DNA of 64,000 nucleotides from Mangifera indica. Its lineage: Eukaryota; Streptophyta; Magnoliopsida; Sapindales; Anacardiaceae. The stretch is from assembly GCF_011075055.1 (NCBI RefSeq), contig NC_058149.1:6268449-6332448 (forward strand), given 5' to 3'. Below, piece by piece: positions 59,250 to 64,000 of this stretch. The position numbers were made by a program, and so were the translations under genes. The notes beneath the pieces are model-generated. The model was not told the DNA's origin, ran no database searches, and saw only the letters and a list, made by a program, of their open reading frames with translations. Each line of letters opens with the position of its first letter. Position 1 is the first letter of the stretch.

Positions 59250-61851
59250 TGTTAGGGTAGGTGCTATAGGGCCAATTGATTTGACATTTATAATTGTAAT
59301 TTTATATTAGGCCAAAGGACTATTTCCCACCCAAAGTATGTGCATTTGTCAAGTTTCCCCCCATTAACCATGAAAATTCCATTTACCTACCCATGGGCTA
59401 TTAAAATTAACTGAGTCTGTTAGTTATATCATTTCCCCCTTCCTAAACTCTAAAAACTAATAATTTCACCCCCAACCCAAGTTTTAAAAAATAGTATTTC
59501 CCCCTTTAGGGTTTCTAGTTTTCAGAGTGCATTTTTTTTGTGGCGTTTCTTCCTCTTCGATGACCTCCAGGCGATGACTCTTTCTCTCTAGTATGGTCTT
59601 CTTCTGGTGGCTCTCTTGGGAGTGGTGATCGACGGAGATGAGTCGTCTTCGTCGTGTCTACGTCTCAACGAAAATGACTCGTCTTTGTCCAGAGATGTAG
59701 ACAGAGTCTTCGTCGATCACAAAGATTTCTCATCGATGAAGAGTCTTTATCGTCAATGAAGACCTCGTCTTTGTCATCAACGAAGACCTCGTCTTTGTCT
59801 CTAGACGAAGATGATTCATCTTCGTTAGAGACGAAAACGAATATGACTTGTCTTTGTTGATCACTTCTCCCAAGAGAGCCGCTAGAGTAAGATAGTGCCA
59901 GAGAGGAAGAGCAGTGGCTTGGAAGTTGCCGAAGAGGAAGAAACACCACCGAGAAAATACACTCTGAAAACTAGAAACCCTAAGGGGGAAAATGCTATTT
60001 TTTAAAACTTGAGTTATGGTAAAATTATTAGTTTTTAGGGTTTAGGGGGGGCAAATAAATCAAATTTAAGTTTATTTTTTATAATACAAACAAAATGACA
60101 ATTTTACCCTTGAAATGGTTAGTTTTAACTGTGCACGAGTGGGTAAATGGGATTTTCAAAGTTAACAGGGGGAAACTTGAGAAATGCGCATACCTTGGGT
60201 GGGAAATAGTCCTTTGGCCTTTATATTAATTAATTAATAAAAGATTAATTGTTATTCAATTCATATATGCATCATTTTATATGATTGTGCAAATAACATG
60301 CCCTTAGAATGGTATAACTGTGACGAAAGGATCAGATCACTAATTGTGAGAATTCTATATACACATCAAGTTACCATTCTAGAAACGTCTATAATCTTGA
60401 CATTACAATGAATTAGGGCATGTGCAATGATGATGTGATTATCATAGTATTAAGTGACCCTACAGAAAGGTGACGATAGTTGTCACCTGTCAAAATTGTT
60501 CGTAAATAGCTTAATGCAACACGTGGGTGCATGGTATAAATTATTCATCAAACTGACCTCACCAGAGGATATCTATATAGATAGTTGCTCCAGTATCTAT
60601 GGAATAAATCCTTTGAACACCATGGGTGTATGTGATCCTATGACTTGAGGTCACTAGACTGTCTTGTATAAAGATCAGTATGGTTTAACACTATCTAACA
60701 TATTGTCATAACTGGGGTACATAAAGGTAATGTACAAACATATCATGAGATATATGGAGGCTATAGTTAATCGATAAAGCATTTGTCACTCTTGAGCACA
60801 AGAGAAAATATCTCATATAAGAATACTGAATGACATTTATGAATGCTTAAATCTATGGCCATAGGGGGATAAGGTTGTAACATAATCCATGTTAGTCATT
60901 AATATGTATCAGTTCATATCGATAAACTATTAAGATAGACATATTTCTATGTCTCTGCCTTGAGAGATATTGGTTGATGAAATGATTAAATTTCACGTAA
61001 CTATAATGTTGTAAAAGCTTAAAAGATGTCTTCTAACACTCTATCATTCAGGCAGTCATAATGCTTTGCTAGAGGTCAATCTTGCTTTGTGTATGAATTC
61101 AACCTGAATTCAAAAACTACCAATTCTATAGAGAGCTTATTAGTCACACTAATATAGGGGTTGAATTGAACCCAGAAGTAAGGATCGTTTGATGATAATC
61201 TTGGTGTTTGGGGAGAGAGAGAACTGTATTGACCACGTTTGACCAAAATCCTTTGATGTGCATGGTCCCACATGACATCTGCAAAATGGAACCTTGACAT
61301 AGTTGGATAAAAAATTTTCCAATCGTGCAAGGCATGATCCATATTGGGCAGTATAATTTAGTCCCCACTCATGTATGGTTTAAAGTGTGCTAGATGGAAC
61401 ACAAGTTTATAGCTTGTGCACGTATGTTGATGGTGTCTAGTATAAGTTAAACTCTATAAATAAATATAAATAATAAGCATGAGTTAGAATAATTTCATTT
61501 AGTATAGAACACTGTTACACATAATACACATACACATTAATGAAAACCTTAGTTATCGTCTGGGTTTTTTGAAATTCATCCAAGACAAGAGCCCTAGTAG
61601 TATTTTTCCTAAATAACCTCCCATATTTGTGCTTTATATGGATACCAGGGCACTGCCTCATAAGGGTTGGATAACATTCATTTATTTGCCACATGAAAAT
61701 TAGATGAGCCACTAATACAAGTATAAAACCTAAAACACCTCATAATTGTTTTAAATGTTCATGATAAGTATGTTTTGAAACGGGTATCCTGCATGATTTT
61801 ATAATTTTTATTCTATTGTGCCACTAATTATCAATGCCTTAAAACCTTATA
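59250..61851 (+). repeat. copia LTR B, carrying a Mutator-like element
   Basis: It starts TGTTAGGGTAGGTG and ends AAACCTTATA. The full length is 2602 bp; subtracting the 910-bp insertion and one 9-bp duplication leaves 1683 bp, against 1682 for LTR A. Frames 60454-60648 (+), 61076-61342 (-) and 61515-61712 (-) are LTR sequence, the first with a counterpart at 50133-50327 in LTR A. Confidence 0.85.
59301..60228 (+). mobile_element. Non-autonomous Mutator-like element (910 bp) with 9-bp target duplication
   Basis: The element 59310-60219 is flanked by identical TTTATATTA on both sides (59301-59309, 60220-60228). Its ends are long inverted repeats starting GGCCAAAGGACTATTTCCCA and extending about 100 bp with substitutions. 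A 9-bp duplication and long terminal repeats fit Mutator-like elements. The interior (59560-59900) is rich in GACGAAGA/TCTTCGTC and encodes nothing recognisable. LTR A shows the empty site. A relative lies at 7375-7954. Confidence 0.9.
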
Positions 61852-61919
61852 GGGTCGATGCATGTGTGCATTGATTAAGAGAGTTAAACAAGGTAACTAT
61901 TAAAAATAAGTACTCATTG

Positions 61920-63960
61920 CCATGAATTAATGATTTGTCTGAGAAGTTGAAAAGTGCTTCTATATTTTCATAGATTGACTTATGATCGAGGCATCATCAA
62001 GTCAGGGTGGTTGAAAGAGATATTATGAAAACTACATTCCAGACCATATATGGGACTATAAGTTTGTGGTAATGCTTTTTGGATTGACCAATACACCTAC
62101 AGGTTTAATGGATCTAATGAATAAATGTTCTAAGATTATCTCAATAAATTATTATGGTGTTCATTGATGACATTTTGGTACAGTTTAAGACTCTTGAAAG
62201 CATGAGTAATATCTGAGATTTGTGTTACATAGACTGCATGTAAAATAATTTTATGCTAACTTCTTCAAGTGTGAGTTCTAGTTAAATCAGATGGCATTCC
62301 TAGGTCCTGTAGTATCAGCTGATGGTATCTTAGTAGACTCGAGTAAAGTTGATATTGTATTTGATTGGTAAACACTTAAGATAGCTAAAGAGGTCTGAAG
62401 TTTTTGGGGGTTTTTTAGGATACTATAAATAGTTCATGAAGTGTTTTACCAAGTTAGGTCGATCGTTAACAAAGTTGACTAGGAGCATTGTTCCCTTAAG
62501 ATAGTCTAATGTTTATGAAATGAGTTACTAAGAGTTGAAACAAAGATTGACTTCTGTACCAATTTTGGCATTGTTAACTAAGGGTGAAGAGTATGACCTG
62601 TACATAGATGCTTTTCATTAGGGCCTAAGAGTTATTTTTATATAGAGAGGTAAAGTAATTGTTTATACCTCTCAACAGTTTATGAAGTATGAGATCTGGT
62701 ACCTTACCCATGATCTAGAATTAGTCGTAGTTGTGTTTGCTTTGAAGATATGGTGTTATTATCTATATGATGTGAAGTGTAATGTATACATAAATCACAA
62801 AAGTTTGAAATATTTCTTCACCCAGAAAAAACTAACATGAGGCAACAAATGTGGTTGGAGTTTGTGAATGATTATGATTATGACATCATATACCACCCAA
62901 GGTTAGTATGGTGGCTAATATTCTGAGTAGAAAAGTTGTTTTATCTCAAATCACTACTTTCAGAAAGTTATAGTAAGATTTAATAAGGGAGCAGATTAAG
63001 TTGGTCATTGGACTAATGGTTGTATTAAGGATTTAGTTGACCTTCCTTGATGAGTTCTATTTGGCAAAGTTAGCAAATAAGTGATGTATTCATATAAGGT
63101 AGAAGGTTATTAAGGCTATTGAGACTAAATTTTCTTTGATTGATAATGCGTTAAGGTTTTTTAATAAGGCTTGTGTTCCCAGTGATGATAATTTGAGGCA
63201 TAAGATCCTTACAAAGGCATATAATTCCCTTTACATTGCCCACTATAGGAGTGCAAAGATGTATTAAGGCTTAAAGAGGTTTTTTTGTGGTTCAGCATGA
63301 AAAAAAGAGTTGCCAATTTGATTGTTAAGTGTTTGGTGCGCTAGTAGGTTAAAACTGAACATTAGAGACCACCTGGGTTATTATAGCCTTTATGTATTCC
63401 TGAGTGGAAATAGAAGCATATTTCAATGGATTTCATAGTTGGATTACTAAGGGTCAGAGGTGGATTCAATGTATTATGGGTGATTGTAGACTGTTTGACT
63501 AAATAACTCATTTTATTTTAGTTAAAGATAACATGGGTTCTAATTAGTTAGGGTAGATCTGTGTTAGAGAGATTATAGTACTCCATGGAGTATCCAGAAC
63601 AATAGTGTCAGATAAAGATATAATTGTTTCAACACTCTAATAGAGCTTACAGAGATTTATGAGTATTAAATTAGCATTCAGCACCGTCTATCACCTTCAA
63701 ACAGATAGGCTGATTAAAAGAGTAAACCAAGTGATCAAAGACATATTAAGAGCATGTTGCATGGAGTAGGGAGTGAGTTAGACTGATGTGTTACCTTTGA
63801 TAAAGTTTGCATATAATAATAGTTATCATGCAACCATTCAAATGGATCTATATAAGGCATTTTATGGGAGAAAATACAAATCATCATTTCATTAAGATAA
63901 GATAAGTGAGAGGGATACAAGCCTTAGAACCAGAAATGACTCAAAAAATTATTAATGATG
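61920..63960 (+). pseudogene. gypsy reverse transcriptase, RNase H and integrase pseudogene
   Basis: Domain order and motifs identify this as a gypsy pol gene from mid-reverse transcriptase to the integrase C-terminal region. Catalytic residues partly survive (FIDD in reverse transcriptase, the integrase Asp pair in VDCLTK and SDKD). The third integrase residue is Lys instead of Glu, and dozens of stops and frameshifts exclude function. The minus-strand frame at 63735-63920 is its shadow. Confidence 0.85.
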
Positions 63961-64000
63961 TAAAATTGCTTAAAGAATGGATAAAACAAGCTTAGGATCA
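61920..64000 (+). mobile_element. Ty3/gypsy pol, decayed, cut by the window end
   Basis: Plus-strand reading with many stops and frame changes. Reverse transcriptase: IDL.SRHHQVRV, FIDDILV at about 62160, FLG-like parts. RNase H: GEEYDLYIDAFH at about 62590, YTSQQFMKYEI, THDLELVVVVFALK.W, NHKSLKYFFTQKKL. Integrase: ..RPPGLL, ISMDFIVGLL, LWVIVDCLTK, LHGVSRTIVSDKD, LAFSTVYHLQTDRLIKRVNQVI, PLIKFAYNNSYHATI, GRKYKSS.H.D. The integrase position that should be Glu (SERVN) is Lys here. It begins right after the copia LTR B. Confidence 0.85.

Noticed and set aside
59665..59949. Minus frame rich in Asp, Glu, Ser and Lys.
   Set aside because: It is the translation of GACGAAGA-type repeats inside the Mutator-like element, with no conserved domain.
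61920..64000. Possibility that any retroelement here encodes a functional polyprotein.
   Set aside because: All gag-pol regions have multiple stops and frame changes, and most have lost catalytic residues or whole domains.

Overview
The window is nuclear DNA of a flowering plant, most likely a eudicot. The reasons are a plant subtilase gene with ten coding exons and canonical GT..AG introns, strongly AT-rich intergenic DNA, and dense decayed plant transposons (Ty3/gypsy and Ty1/copia LTR elements primed by initiator-Met tRNA, hAT, Mutator-like, Tourist-like and CACTA-like pieces). I cannot name the species. I see one gene that looks functional: an SBT2-type subtilisin-like protease on the + strand (start codon 31878, stop codon ending at 41111, 819 residues). 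No other protein gene, rRNA, tRNA or CRISPR array is supported.

Left flank (1-28 kb). 1-2130 is a broken minus-strand gypsy gag-pol, followed by related LTR sequence. 3.3-9 kb is AT-rich spacer with a dispersed hairpin-like repeat, a Mutator-like derivative full of GAAGACG palindromes (7375-7954) and a MITE-like block. 9240-13250 is a dead copia element whose reverse transcriptase carries a 487-bp MITE. 13248-24630 is a four-layer nest: a copia LTR, leader and gag start are interrupted by a ~2.2-kb gypsy solo LTR with a near-perfect 5-bp target duplication, and that LTR is itself interrupted by two separate hAT elements. 24.6-28 kb is a minus-strand gypsy gag remnant with its primer binding site and LTR.

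Gene region (28-41.7 kb). An AT-rich upstream region holds a (TA)32 microsatellite and a six-unit 46-bp minisatellite bracketed by ~220-bp direct repeats. It leads into a CT-rich leader with a telo-box and a probable 5'UTR intron. The protease gene is free of recognisable transposons. Its only structural oddity is a 185-bp tandem duplication inside intron 3.

Right flank (41.7-64 kb). Three ~287-bp tandem repeats lie 0.6 kb past the stop codon, followed by gypsy LTR and CACTA-like debris and an internally deleted minus-strand copia element with both LTRs (44748-47006). Next come a plus-strand gypsy LTR with a perfect primer binding site and a copia fragment containing a precise ~340-bp internal inversion. 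A large copia element follows (LTRs 49848-51529 and 59250-61851). Its middle is replaced by a minus-strand gypsy LTR and gag start, and its right LTR carries a 910-bp Mutator-like element with a perfect 9-bp target duplication. From 61.9 kb to the window end there is a decayed plus-strand gypsy pol.

Nothing resembling an undescribed multi-gene system is visible. The interest lies in transposon nesting and rearrangement and in the tandem repeats flanking a conserved protease gene.
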